Notes under the pieces: model-generated
The model's database searches: none
What the model was told of the DNA's origin: nothing
Seen by the model: the letters and a program-made list of their open reading frames with translations, nothing else
Made by a program: the position numbers and the translations under genes
DNA from: DATARH01 sp963847345
GTDB taxonomy: Bacteria; Pseudomonadota; Alphaproteobacteria; ATCC43930; CGMCC-115725
Direction: 5' to 3'
DNA length: 64,000 bases
Assembly (NCBI GenBank): GCA_963847345.1
Contig: CAWJZU010000016.1
Span: 1 to 64,000, forward strand
Shown: positions 55,189 through 63,837 of the stretch, one piece after another
How the letters are laid out: every line of letters begins with the position of its first letter
How positions within the stretch are numbered: the first letter of the stretch is position 1

Positions 55189-56757
55189 TTATTCCGCCGC
55201 CTGTTTCCGCTCCGGCTCCGGGCGCCAGCGCAGCACCGGCTTGCGGGCGGCGGCGGTCTCGTCGAGACGACGGCGCGGCGTCAGCCGGGGAGCCGCATGG
55301 AAATACGCAGCGTCTCCCGAGCGCGCCCGCTCGGCGAGGCCGCGCAGCACCGCGGCGAATTGTTCGAGCGCCTCCTTGCTCTCGGTCTCGGTTGGCTCGA
55401 TCAACAGCGCCCCGTGCACAACGAGCGGGAAATACATCGTCATCGGGTGATAGCCCTCGTCAATCAGCGCCTTCGCGAAGTCGAGCGTCGTCACGCCGGT
55501 ATCCTTGAGGAACCTGTCGTCGAACAGCACTTCGTGCATGCAGATTCCGGGGAACGATGCCGTCATTATATCCTGGAGCTTTACGCGGAGATAATTTGCG
55601 TTGAGCACGGCGTCCTCGGCGACCTGACGCAGCCCGTCCGATCCGTGGCTCATCATGTAAGCGAGCGCCCGTATGAACATGCCCATCTGGCCGTGAAACC
55701 CTTTGAGCCGACCAATCGTCGCCGCGGCGTCGCCCTCGGGATGCTCGATCAGCTTGAACCCGTTCGCGCCATGAACCACCCACGGCAGTGGTGCAAAGGG
55801 CGCCAGCTCGGTAGCCAGCACGACCGGGCCGCTGCCCGGCCCGCCGCCGCCATGTGGCGTAGAAAACGTCTTGTGCAGATTGATGTGCAGCGCGTCGATG
55901 CCGAGATCGGCCGGCCGCACCCGCCCGACGATTGCGTTGAAATTGGCGCCGTCGCAATAGAAGAACGCACCGGCCGCGTGCACGGCCTCGGCGATCTCGA
56001 TGATCTCGTTTTCGAACAGCCCGCAGGTGTTCGGATTGGTCAGCATCAGCGCCGCGACATCGGCGCCGAGCTTTTCCTTGAGAGCGTCGAGATCGACCCG
56101 GCCAGCTTTGTTGGCCGGGATCGCCTCGACCGCATAGCCGCACGCCGCCGCCGTCGCGGGGTTCGTGCCGTGCGCCGATTCCGGCACCAGAATGCGGCCG
56201 CGCGCGTCGCCGCGAGCTTCGAGCGCCGCGCGGATCGCCATGATGCCGCACAACTCGCCATGCGCGCCGGCGGCCGGTGACAACGCCACGGCCGGCATGC
56301 CTGTCAGCACCTTCAGCCAATGCGCCAGCGTATCGATCAGTTCGAGCCCGCCCTGCACCGTGCTCTCCGGCTGCAACGGGTGGAGCTCGGCGAAACCGGG
56401 CAACCGCGCCAGCTTCTCGTTGAGCCGCGGGTTGTGCTTCATCGTGCACGAGCCGAGCGGGTATAGACCGCTGTCGATCGCGTAATTTTTCTGGGACAGC
56501 CGCGTGAAATGCCGAATGACCTGCGGCTCGCTGAGGCCCGGCAGGCCGAGTGCCCCCCGACGTTCGAGACCGTTGAGACGCGACTCGACTGGCGGCGGTT
56601 CCGGCAGATCGACCCCGCAGCGCCCCGGCGCATCCTGCTCGAAAATCAGACACTCCTCGATTTGCAACCCGCGATTGCCGCTTATCGTCTGCACGCGGCC
56701 GGCATCCTCGGAGGCAGCGACGGCGCGCAAGCTCAAGGCTTGGCTCCACTCGTTCAT
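55189..56757 (-). CDS. gcvPB: Glycine dehydrogenase (decarboxylating) subunit 2
   Basis: A 522-residue P-protein subunit. Two-subunit P-protein decarboxylates glycine and passes the aminomethyl group to lipoyl-GcvH. Landmarks are YPLGSCTMKHNPRLNEKLAR, SPAAGAHGELCGIMAIRA, ESAHGTNPATAAACGYAVEA and the PLP-lysine in INLHKTFSTPHGGGGPGSG (Lys about 296). The start overlaps gcvPA by ATGA. It ends the operon. The C-terminus is slightly long for the family, with an Arg-rich tail. Confidence 0.95.
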   Translation of the reverse strand: MNEWSQALSLRAVAASEDAGRVQTISGNRGLQIEECLIFEQDAPGRCGVDLPEPPPVESRLNGLERRGALGLPGLSEPQVIRHFTRLSQKNYAIDSGLYPLGSCTMKHNPRLNEKLARLPGFAELHPLQPESTVQGGLELIDTLAHWLKVLTGMPAVALSPAAGAHGELCGIMAIRAALEARGDARGRILVPESAHGTNPATAAACGYAVEAIPANKAGRVDLDALKEKLGADVAALMLTNPNTCGLFENEIIEIAEAVHAAGAFFYCDGANFNAIVGRVRPADLGIDALHINLHKTFSTPHGGGGPGSGPVVLATELAPFAPLPWVVHGANGFKLIEHPEGDAAATIGRLKGFHGQMGMFIRALAYMMSHGSDGLRQVAEDAVLNANYLRVKLQDIMTASFPGICMHEVLFDDRFLKDTGVTTLDFAKALIDEGYHPMTMYFPLVVHGALLIEPTETESKEALEQFAAVLRGLAERARSGDAAYFHAAPRLTPRRRLDETAAARKPVLRWRPEPERKQAAE

Positions 56758-58103
56758 TGCAGTACCTCTCTGAGCCTGGCATCGAGCTGGTCGATATCAT
56801 CCTGCGTGACAGTTTCGGTGGCTGCGACCAGCAGCAGATCGTCCAGGTCGGCGCGCCCCGGATAAAACCGGCTGACCGGGATGCCGCCGAGAATCCCGCA
56901 CCGCGCCAGCGCCTCGACAACCGAAGCCGCAGGTCGCGCCAGACGCAGCGTGAATTCGTTGAAAAAACCCTGGTTCACCAGCAACACGCCGGGAATCTCG
57001 GCAAACCGCTCAGCAGCCGTGACAGCCGTCGCATGGTTCAGCCGCGCCAGCCGAGTCAGCCCCGCTTCGCCGAGCAGCGCCAGGTGGATCGTGAAGGCCA
57101 GCGCGCAGAGGCCGGAATTTGTGCAGATGTTGCTCGTCGCCTTCTCGCGCCGGATATGCTGCTCGCGCGTCGACAGGGTGAGCGCCCAGCCGCGCTTTCC
57201 ATCGGCATCGACGGTTTCGCCGACCAGCCGGCCCGGCATCTGCCGCACGAATTTTTCACGGGACGCGAACAGCCCGACATAGGGGCCGCCGAAATTCAGC
57301 GAATTGCCGAGCGATTGTCCTTCGGCGGCGACGATATCGGCGCCCATCTCGCCGGGTGAACGGATCGCGCCCAGCGACACGATCTCGGTCACGACCACAA
57401 CCAGCAGCGCACCCGCCGTGTGGCACGCTTCAGCCAGCGGCGCATAATCCCGAACCTCGCCGTACAGATCGGGGTTCTGCACGACGACGCTGGCCGTGTC
57501 GCCGTCGATCAGCGCAGCAAGGTCCTCGCCACCGTCCGGCGCGGCATCCTGCACCGCGAGCTGATTGCCGGCGAAGCGGGCATAGGTCTCGCACACCGCC
57601 CGATAGTGCGGATGCAATCCGCCGGACAGCACCGCTTTGTTGCGGCGCGTGATCCGGCCGGCCATCGCGACGGCCTCGGCGCAGGCGGTCGCGCCGTCAT
57701 AGAGCGAGGCGTTCGCCACCTCCATCCCGGTCAGCAGCGCGACCTGCGTCTGGAACTCGAACAGGTATTGCAGCGTCCCCTGAGATACCTCGGGCTGATA
57801 CGGGGTGTACGAAGTCAGGAACTCGCCGCGCTGGATCAGGTGATCGACCGCTGCGGGCACATGGTGCCGATAGGCTCCGCCGCCGAGAAAGAACGGCGCC
57901 GACCCGGCGCCGAGGTTTTTCGCCGCCATCGCACCGAGGCTGCGTTCGACGTCCATTTCGCCCATCGCCCGCGGCAGGTCGAGCAGACCCGGATGTCGCG
58001 CGGTCGCCGGCACGTCCGCGAACAACGCATCGATCGACCCGACCCCGATCGCCGCCAGCATCTCGCGTCGGTCGGCATCGGTCAGCGGCAGATAGCGCAT
58101 CAT
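56754..58103 (-). CDS. gcvPA: Glycine dehydrogenase (decarboxylating) subunit 1
   Basis: A 449-residue first subunit of P-protein. It begins MMRYLPLTDADRREMLAAI and includes FLGGGAYRHHVPAAVDHLIQ, FLTSYTPYQPEVSQGTLQYL and EFQTQVALLTGMEVANASLY, all diagnostic. The ATG at 58103 overlaps the gcvH stop. A longer open frame upstream is only gcvH read out of frame. Both subunits together form the PLP enzyme, with the cofactor held by GcvPB. Confidence 0.95.
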   Translation of the reverse strand: MMRYLPLTDADRREMLAAIGVGSIDALFADVPATARHPGLLDLPRAMGEMDVERSLGAMAAKNLGAGSAPFFLGGGAYRHHVPAAVDHLIQRGEFLTSYTPYQPEVSQGTLQYLFEFQTQVALLTGMEVANASLYDGATACAEAVAMAGRITRRNKAVLSGGLHPHYRAVCETYARFAGNQLAVQDAAPDGGEDLAALIDGDTASVVVQNPDLYGEVRDYAPLAEACHTAGALLVVVVTEIVSLGAIRSPGEMGADIVAAEGQSLGNSLNFGGPYVGLFASREKFVRQMPGRLVGETVDADGKRGWALTLSTREQHIRREKATSNICTNSGLCALAFTIHLALLGEAGLTRLARLNHATAVTAAERFAEIPGVLLVNQGFFNEFTLRLARPAASVVEALARCGILGGIPVSRFYPGRADLDDLLLVAATETVTQDDIDQLDARLREVLQ

Positions 58104-58478
58104 TCCTGCTCCGCGACAAAGGCCTGATAGGCCGCCTCGTCCATCAGCCCATCGAGTTCCTTCGGGTCGGCGAGTTGCACCTTGATAAACCAGCCCTCGC
58201 CCATCGCGTCGGCGTTGACCTGCGCCGGATTGCCGAGCAGCTCTCCGTTGACCGCGACAACCTCGCCCGAAACCGGCGCATAGACCTCGCTCGCGGCCTT
58301 CGCCGAATTCGACGACCGCGGCCTCCTTGCCCTGTTCGATGGCGCGGCCGGTTTCGGGAAGCTCGACATAGACGACGTCGCCGAGTTGCGACTGGGCGTA
58401 GTCGGTAATACCGATCACCGCGACGTCGCCCTCCTGCCGGACCCATTCATGGTCCTTCGTATAGCGGGTGGTGCTCAT
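58100..58478 (-). pseudogene. gcvH: Glycine cleavage H protein, one frameshift
   Basis: The lipoyl carrier of glycine cleavage. The first frame reads YTKDHEWVRQEGDVAVIGIT and QLGDVVYVELPETG, then breaks near 58307. The other frame continues SAKAASEVYAPVSGEVVAVN and GWFIKVQLADPKELDG to a stop at 58100. The lipoylated Lys belongs to that SAKAA segment directly after the break, so the frame as written would lose it. Removing one base gives a normal protein of about 125 residues. All neighbours in the operon are intact, so a sequencing error is quite possible. Confidence 0.85.
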
Positions 58479-58504
58479 TCGATTCCTCCTGGAACGGGAT
58501 TGAG

Positions 58505-59635
58505 TCAGCCGCGGTGATAGCGGGTCGGGACGAACGGCAACCGTGCGATCCGCGCCGGCCTCGGCACGTTTCGTACGACAAGAGCCAAGCCCGCGCCCTC
58601 GGCGGCATGCGCTGGATCGACATAGCCCATCGCGACCGGCGCCCCGACCGACGGGCCGAAACCGCCGCTCGTGACCCGGCCGACCGGGTTGCCGGCCACA
58701 TCGGTTATCTCCGTGCCCTCGCGCGCCGGTGCACGGACATCAGGACGGATGCCGACCCGTTTCCGCGAAGGCCCTTCGGCAAGCTGACGCAGGATCGTCA
58801 CGGCGCCCGGAAAATCGCCGGCATTGCGGCGGCGTTTGCCGATCGTCCAGACAAGACCGGCCTCGACCGGGGTCGTCGTTTCGTCGATGTCGTGACCGTA
58901 GAGGCACAGCCCGGCTTCGAGACGCAGCGTGTCGCGCGCGCCGAGCCCGACCGGTGCGACCTCGGGCTCGCGCACCAAGGCTTCCGCGACCCCGACGGCA
59001 TCGTCCGCCGCGAGCGACAACTCGAACCCGTCCTCGCCGGTATAGCCCGAGCGTGTGACGAAGCACGGCACGCCGGCGATATCAGTCCCGATCGCGCTCA
59101 TGAACGTCATGCGCGCGACGCCGTCGCCGGCGAGCCGCGCCAGCGCCGACGCGGCCCCCGGTCCCTGCAGCGCCAGCAATGCACGCTCGAATTGCGGTTC
59201 GATCGCGACCTCGGAGCCGAGATACCGTCGCAGATGCTCCAGATCGGCTTCCTTGCAGGAGGCGTTGACGACGAGCATCAAGCCGCCGTCGACCCGAGTC
59301 GCCATCAGGTCATCGAGTATGCCGCCGGCCTCGTCGAGCAGCAGCGTGTAGCGCATGCGGCCAGGCACCAGGCTTTGCAGATCGCCTGGAACAAGCCGTT
59401 CGAGAGCCTGCGCCGCGTTGTCGCCGCGAAGCATGATCTGGCCCATATGCGACACGTCGAACAGACCGGCTTTTGCCCGCGTGTGCAGATGCTCGGCGAT
59501 GATGCCCGGCGAGTACTGCACCGGCATCTCGTAGCCGGCGAAAGCGACCATGCGGGCGCCGCGGGCGCGGTGGAAGTCGTAAAGCGGCGTGCGCCGCAAC
59601 GGGAACGCTTCGGCTGGTTCGGTCAACGGGCGCAC
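58505..59635 (-). CDS. gcvT: Glycine cleavage aminomethyltransferase T
   Basis: A 376-residue T-protein that takes the aminomethyl group from GcvH to tetrahydrofolate. It shows MVAFAGYEMPVQYSPGIIAE, LFDVSHMGQIMLRGDNAAQA, SRTGYTGEDGFE-like text (FVTRSGYTGEDGFELSL) and the end VTSGGFGPSVGAPVAMGYVD. The open frame starts at GTG 59635, but a TTG at 59626 has AGAGGTG at a better distance; either is possible. It is first in the gcv operon, directly downstream of a tandem glycine riboswitch. Confidence 0.94.
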   Translation of the reverse strand: MRPLTEPAEAFPLRRTPLYDFHRARGARMVAFAGYEMPVQYSPGIIAEHLHTRAKAGLFDVSHMGQIMLRGDNAAQALERLVPGDLQSLVPGRMRYTLLLDEAGGILDDLMATRVDGGLMLVVNASCKEADLEHLRRYLGSEVAIEPQFERALLALQGPGAASALARLAGDGVARMTFMSAIGTDIAGVPCFVTRSGYTGEDGFELSLAADDAVGVAEALVREPEVAPVGLGARDTLRLEAGLCLYGHDIDETTTPVEAGLVWTIGKRRRNAGDFPGAVTILRQLAEGPSRKRVGIRPDVRAPAREGTEITDVAGNPVGRVTSGGFGPSVGAPVAMGYVDPAHAAEGAGLALVVRNVPRPARIARLPFVPTRYHRG

Positions 59636-59644
59636 CTCTATGGC

Positions 59645-59660
59645 GGACGCAACCGCGTCC
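59645..59660 (-). terminator. Hairpin between riboswitch and gcvT
   Basis: A perfect six-base-pair stem with a four-base loop (GGACGC, loop, GCGTCC in the transcript) sits between the second glycine aptamer and the gcvT start. It is not followed by a U-run, so a strict intrinsic terminator is doubtful. It may be part of the expression platform that controls access to the nearby ribosome binding site. Confidence 0.4.
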
Positions 59661-59666
59661 GGGAGA

Positions 59667-59897
59667 TGCCCCCTCTGTCCTCTACCCTGAGAGATTCACC
59701 GCGTCCCAGCGCCACCTCGTTCGAGCGGTGGACAGGATTCGCGGCTTACTCCTTCGGTGGACGGCTGGGCTTGTCCAACCGCCGCTTTCCAGAGCGCCCT
59801 GGCGCCCGCAGTCCTTTTGCCTGAGAGTTTCCGGGGCGGTTGCTCCTTCGGCGCCGCGGCTCCCGAAATTTCCGGGGCGCAGCCTCTCCTGCGGGCG
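59667..59897 (-). ncRNA. Tandem glycine riboswitch
   Basis: On the minus strand two glycine aptamers follow one another. The first has GCAGGAGAGG, then GCCGAAGGAGCAA and AAACTCTCAGGCAAAAGGAC. The second has CCACCGAAGGAGTAAGCCGC and AATCTCTCAGGGTAGAGGAC. These CCGAAGGAG and CTCTCAGG blocks in order are the signature of tandem glycine riboswitches. Placement immediately before gcvT fits the known role: glycine binding turns on the cleavage operon. The boundaries are approximate. Confidence 0.93.
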
Positions 59898-59994
59898 TGC
59901 ATACGGCTCAGCCTGTGTAGCACCGCATCGGAACCGATGCCAGCCGCATCACGAATTCCGGGCGCAAATCCCCGATTACCCGCCGCGAAAAATC

Positions 59995-60399
59995 CTAATG
60001 CCGTTCATCCGCGGGAGCCTCGAACTGCCGAGCCGGCTCCATGCGGTCGTGCAGAACCCGCGCGATCTCGACCAGTCCAGGCTCGACAACGCGATAGTAA
60101 ATCACATGAACCGGCCGCTTCACGGCCGGCGGACGCCCGGTCTGTCGCACGTGCCGCAGATGAAAGCTGCGCAGATCGGGTCTGAGGTCGGGGCGAGGCC
60201 GCGTCAGGCGGCCTTCCGGATTGCTCGCCACCTGCCGCATCGCCCGCATCAAGGTCACGCCATAGCGCCGGCTCGCGTCGGCGCCCCATTTTTCGGCGCT
60301 GTCGCCCAGGATGATCATCAGATCGGTCTGCGCGCGGCGCGCCACCCGAAACCCGGACGGGCCGCCTGGCGAGGGACGCCTGCCCGGCCACGTGCTCAT
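59995..60399 (-). CDS. ParE/RelE-superfamily toxin
   Basis: A 134-residue protein with the ParE fold pattern: FRVARRAQTDLMIILGDSAE at the start, GVTLMRAMRQVASNPEGR in the middle helices, and VHVIYYRVVEPGLVEIARVL and HDRMEP at the end. ParE toxins poison gyrase; RelE ones cleave mRNA; the longer form here fits ParE. It follows the antitoxin gene by 48 bp, the usual order. The N-terminal 15 residues may be extra if a later start is used. Confidence 0.85.
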   Translation of the reverse strand: MSTWPGRRPSPGGPSGFRVARRAQTDLMIILGDSAEKWGADASRRYGVTLMRAMRQVASNPEGRLTRPRPDLRPDLRSFHLRHVRQTGRPPAVKRPVHVIYYRVVEPGLVEIARVLHDRMEPARQFEAPADERH

Positions 60400-60447
60400 C
60401 CAAATCGGCTCTCGCGCACTGCGCGCACGACAAGTTTTGCCGCCGGG

Positions 60448-60729
60448 CTAACCCGGGCGGTTTTTATCCGCATCGCGAAGCGAATCGAAATACGCTTCCA
60501 GATCCTCGTCATCGACTTCAACGAACTCGCCGCGCTCGAGGTCGTCGATACCGGCTTCGATTCTCATGCGCAGGCGCTCGAGCTTCAAGGCATCCTCGCG
60601 GCGCCTTTGCTGCAGCGCGCGAACCGCGTCGCGGATCGCCTCGCTGGCATTCTGGTACTCGCCGGCACGCACAATACTCTCAACGAACTCGTCCTGCTCG
60701 TGGGTCAGATTGATATTACGGGTCGGCAT
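60448..60729 (-). CDS. ParD-like antitoxin
   Basis: A 93-residue antitoxin with a ribbon-helix-helix start (MPTRNINLTHEQDEFVESIV, GEYQNASEAIRDAVRALQQR) and an acidic, disordered C-terminus (GEFVEVDDEDLEAYFDSLRD) that would bind the toxin. This matches the ParD/CC2985 family. The ATG at 60729 begins the family-like sequence; an upstream in-frame ATG is less likely. The pair may autoregulate its own promoter. Confidence 0.88.
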   Translation of the reverse strand: MPTRNINLTHEQDEFVESIVRAGEYQNASEAIRDAVRALQQRRREDALKLERLRMRIEAGIDDLERGEFVEVDDEDLEAYFDSLRDADKNRPG

Positions 60730-60819
60730 GGGATGCAGCCTTTTTTGGCCGGGCAAAAGGATGCCACGGTTGGCAAAGATTGCCAACACCCACTTGGCCG
60801 CATCGATCCGCCTCCGGTC

Positions 60820-61407
60820 TTATCGGCCCCGAAAGTTTTTATAGAACTGCACCACCTCAGGGCTTTGCTGAAAACCGAGCACAACTTTGACGTCGGCGGG
60901 GGAGCGACCACCCAGCGAAACCCATTCCTCGACGTGGTCGGTAATCCCGGCGCGGCGCGCCGCGGCGGGAATCGCTAACTGCACCGGTAATGTTCGCTTG
61001 CTGAGAATCGTGTCGTCAGCGCCGGTCGCGGCGACGAAGTATTGCAGATCGACGCCGGTCGCCGCACCGGAAGCGGGACCGCGCTCGCCGATGATGACGG
61101 TATCGAGCGTGACCTGGATCGAATCACCGGACCGGACGCACTTGCTCTCGACCTCCGACAGGATCCCGTAGAACGCGACGCCGGTCGGCTGTCGCGCCGC
61201 TCCCGGGGCGAACACGGCGGTTTGCGACAGCGGCCGCAGAATCGCGACGGTCGGACATCCCTCGGCGCTCGACGCCGCCGTTCCGGGGGACGAGGGCGAA
61301 AACCAGCCGCACCCGGACAAAATGACGGACACCCCAATGAGCGCCGACAACGCGAGCACGAGGCGCGCGCCGAGGACCGGGGCGCCCGCCGCACGTGATG
61401 AGGCCAC
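60820..61407 (-). CDS. Conserved lipoprotein of unknown function
   Basis: A 195-residue envelope protein. After a basic N-terminus the hydrophobic stretch ends LSGCGWF, a lipobox. The mature part includes PTVAILRPLSQTAVFAPGA, DSIQVTLDTVIIGERGPA and VKVVLGFQQSPEVVQFYKN, suggesting a beta-sandwich. Small lipoproteins of this kind occur in many Alphaproteobacteria. No partner is evident; the TA pair lies 90 bp downstream and the CDGSH gene ten bases upstream, both on the same strand. Confidence 0.75.
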   Translation of the reverse strand: MASSRAAGAPVLGARLVLALSALIGVSVILSGCGWFSPSSPGTAASSAEGCPTVAILRPLSQTAVFAPGAARQPTGVAFYGILSEVESKCVRSGDSIQVTLDTVIIGERGPASGAATGVDLQYFVAATGADDTILSKRTLPVQLAIPAAARRAGITDHVEEWVSLGGRSPADVKVVLGFQQSPEVVQFYKNFRGR

Positions 61408-61417
61408 CAGGCTTCCG

Positions 61418-61657
61418 TCAGAGCGTATTGTGGGTACCGTCGCAGAACGGCTTGTCGCCGGTCGCCTTGCAGCCGCAGAACCAGACCTCCTCGGTCTTCT
61501 CGGCGGTGAACGCCAGCGGGCTGAGGCCGGTGTCCTTGTGCGAACCGTCGCAGAACGGCTGCTTGCCGCTCCGCCCGCAGGCGCACCAAAAGTAGCGTTT
61601 TCCGGCTTCGACCGTGACGTTGTAGGGCTCCTTCTGAGCCGGAATCGGTGCTTGCAT
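61418..61657 (-). CDS. Double-CDGSH iron-sulfur protein
   Basis: A 79-residue protein with two CDGSH zinc-finger-like motifs that bind 2Fe-2S clusters. The first is CACGRSGKQPFCDGSH (Cys25, Cys27, Cys36, His40) and the second CGCKATGDKPFCDGTH (Cys61, Cys63, Cys72, His76), each with three Cys and one His. Proteins of this type are redox-active or cluster-transfer factors. It is divergent from the selenoprotein gene, with 247 bp between, and shares its strand with the lipoprotein gene downstream. Confidence 0.92.
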   Translation of the reverse strand: MQAPIPAQKEPYNVTVEAGKRYFWCACGRSGKQPFCDGSHKDTGLSPLAFTAEKTEEVWFCGCKATGDKPFCDGTHNTL

Positions 61658-61904
61658 CTCCGTCCCCTTCCGCCGTTCCCGGCAGTGCCCGTATCGGGCG
61701 CGACCCGAGTTTAGGCGAGCACCGCCCCCAGCACAAGGCGACCCCTGACAGGCGACCCCTGGCCAGGATTGTCGCGGTCTCGAACCATCGAAGCGGCGCC
61801 ATCGGCATCCCGACCGAAGACGACGTTCGTGCGGTCGCGGGACCTTGCTCAACCACCGCGCTGCCGATACGGTGTCTCCCGTGGTCCCAGCAGGAGACGC
61901 CCGC

Positions 61905-63128
61905 ATGACGCGGCTTACCGATCTGCCGGCGGGTCAGGCCAAGCGCCTCGCCGAGTTGGAATGCCCCGATTTCGCGACACGGCCTTGGGTCAGCGGGCCG
62001 CCGCTATCGGCTCGCCGGGTCGCGATCGTCAGTTCGGCCGGCCTGGTGCGGCGCGGCGAAAACCCGTTCCGCGGCCGCGACGCCGATTACCGTGCGATTC
62101 CCTCCGACACCGGAGCGGCCGATCTGCTGGTCAGCCATATTTCGATAAATTTCGACCGCACCGGCTTTCAGGAAGACCGCAACGTCGTGTTCCCGCTCGA
62201 TCGGTTGCGCGATCTGCAGCGAGAGGGCGCGATCGGCTCCGTGGCCGATACGCATTATTCCTTCATGGGCGCGACCGATCCGGTTCAGATGGAGGCTCAC
62301 GCCCGCGAGGTGGCCGGGCGCCTCAAACAGGACGGTGTCGACGCCGCCATTCTTCCGCCGGTTTGACCGCTCTGCACGCGCGCCGTGAGCGCGCTCGGGC
62401 ACTACCTGGAGGAAGAGGGTGTTGCGTCGGTCGCGATCAGCCTGATCCGGCCGCAGACCGAGAACACCAAGCCGCCGCGCGCGCTGTGGGTGCCGTTTGA
62501 ACTGGGGCGCCCGTTCGGACCGCCCGGCGATGCCGCGTTCCAAAAGCGGGTGCTCCTCGCGGCGCTGCGGCTCTTGGAGCGTGATGACGGTCCGGTCCTG
62601 ATCGAGGATTTTCCCAACGACGATCCGCGCGCCCGCCCCGACCCGGCGTGGCAACCGCCGCCGGCGGGTGCCGCCGCGAGTGAACCTCTCGGCACCGAAT
62701 TGCCCGGCGCGCTGGCACAACGGCTGCAGGCGGAGATCGCTGCGCTGGAGGGAGCGCACGCTCGCTGGCGCAGAGAACATGGCTACAGCACGGTCGGGCT
62801 CAGCGGCCTGTCGATACCCGAATGCGGCGGCTACATCGCCGAGTGGCTGCGCGGCGCGTCGCCGGAGAGCCCGCGCCAGGGATATTCGGCGCCGCTGCTG
62901 CTGCGCTTCGCGATCGACGATGTGAAAGCCTATTATCTCGAAAGCGCCGCCTCCACCGGGGGCAAGCCGTCAAGCCGCCAGCTCGGCGACTGGTTGTGGA
63001 ACGCCACCGCCGCCGGCGCCAGTTTCCACAGGCTGCGCGAGATGTATCAGGACAGCGACGACGACCGGCTGAAGCTGATTGCCGGCAATTTCACCGTTCC
63101 CGCCGCGCGCCAGCGTCAGCCGGCTTGA
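61905..63128 (+). CDS. GrdB/PrdB-like protein, probable selenoprotein (TGA = Sec154)
   Basis: A 407-codon frame interrupted by one in-frame TGA at 62364-62366 (codon 154). Before it are ARRVAIVSSAGLVRRGENPF, VSHISINFDRTGFQEDRNVV and VFPLDRLRDLQREGAIG; directly after it the frame continues PLCTRAVSALGHYLEEEGVA. This is the layout of the glycine/betaine/sarcosine/proline reductase selenoprotein B family, where selenocysteine begins a UxxC redox motif; here U154-P-L-C157. The coding signal is equally strong on both sides. A SECIS-type hairpin follows the TGA. CAGGAGA precedes the ATG at 61905. The long C-terminal part is not typical of classical GrdB, so the substrate is unknown. If not a selenoprotein, it is two split ORFs. 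Confidence 0.75.
62364..62401 (+). promoter_or_regulatory. Putative bacterial SECIS element
   Basis: Downstream of the TGA, GCGCGC (62378-62383) pairs with GCGCGC (62389-62394) around the loop CGUGA (62384-62388). UGC (62373-62375) can also pair with GCA (62399-62401) to form a lower stem. The apical loop begins 17 bases after the TGA and has G as its second base. This agrees with the general bacterial SECIS pattern (loop within roughly 16-37 bases, G in the first two positions). The GC-rich genome makes such stems fairly common, so this is supporting rather than decisive. Confidence 0.55.
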
Positions 63129-63135
63129 CCGCACA

Positions 63136-63837
63136 TCACTGGTTTTGCAGCCGATAGCGGAGCCAGACGACGCCGCCCTCCAGAACCTCGCTGCTCATCA
63201 GCGTCATTGAGCGGATCGGCGCCGGGACGCCGGCGGCCTCGTCGCTGGAGTTGAAAACGCTGGGCGCGCCCTTCGCTCCGTCAACGGCGGGGCAGATCGC
63301 CAGGCTGATCTCGTCGATCAGACCGGCCCGCAGAAAAGACCCGTTCGAGCCGCCGCCGCCTTCGAGCAGCAGCCGTTCGATCCGCAGCTCACGATTCAGG
63401 ATCTCCAAGGCCAAACCGAGATCGAGCTGCTGCTTGCCGGCAAAGATGTAGGAGACGCCATCCCGGCGCAGCCCGGCCAGATGCGCGTCGGAGACCTGCT
63501 CGGTCAGCACCACGACGATCGGGTCGCCGCCGATATCGGACCGACCCCACGCGATCTTGCCCCGCGCATCGAGCGCAATGCCATAAGCGGCGGCATCGCC
63601 CGGCGATCCCGGCGAACCAGGGTTCCCGCCGATAGGTCTGATCGGTGCGGTCGGGGTAGGACTCGGCCTTGGCGTACTCGCTGCCGGTCACACGGCCGAT
63701 CAGCCAGGAGCCGCCGCCGAGCCGCTCGTGCAAGCGCTCGAAAGCCCCGGCATGCGGTTCTCGGCGGGCCGCCACCGGCTGCCGAGAATGCGCCCATCGA
63801 CGCTCGCGTTCATGTGGCAGATGACGTAAGGCTTCAT
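63136..63837 (-). pseudogene. RibD C-terminal-like reductase, two frameshifts
   Basis: A dihydrofolate-reductase-fold protein of the RibD C-terminal family. The start MKPYVICHMNASVDGRILG is typical. A slip near 63752 leads to FERLHERLGGGSWLIGRVTG and EYAKAESYPDRTDQTYRRE. Another near 63605 leads to LTEQVSDAHLAGLRRDGVSY, ERLLLEGGGGSNGSFLRAGL and IDEISLAICPAVDGAKG, ending at 63136. All motifs of the family (NADPH-binding GGGGSNG, DEISL) are present, so the frame breaks are recent or erroneous. It converges on the selenoprotein gene with seven bases between the stops. Confidence 0.78.

Noticed and set aside
55297..56280. 327-codon plus-strand frame within gcvPB
   Set aside because: Shadow frame of an intact, conserved gene.
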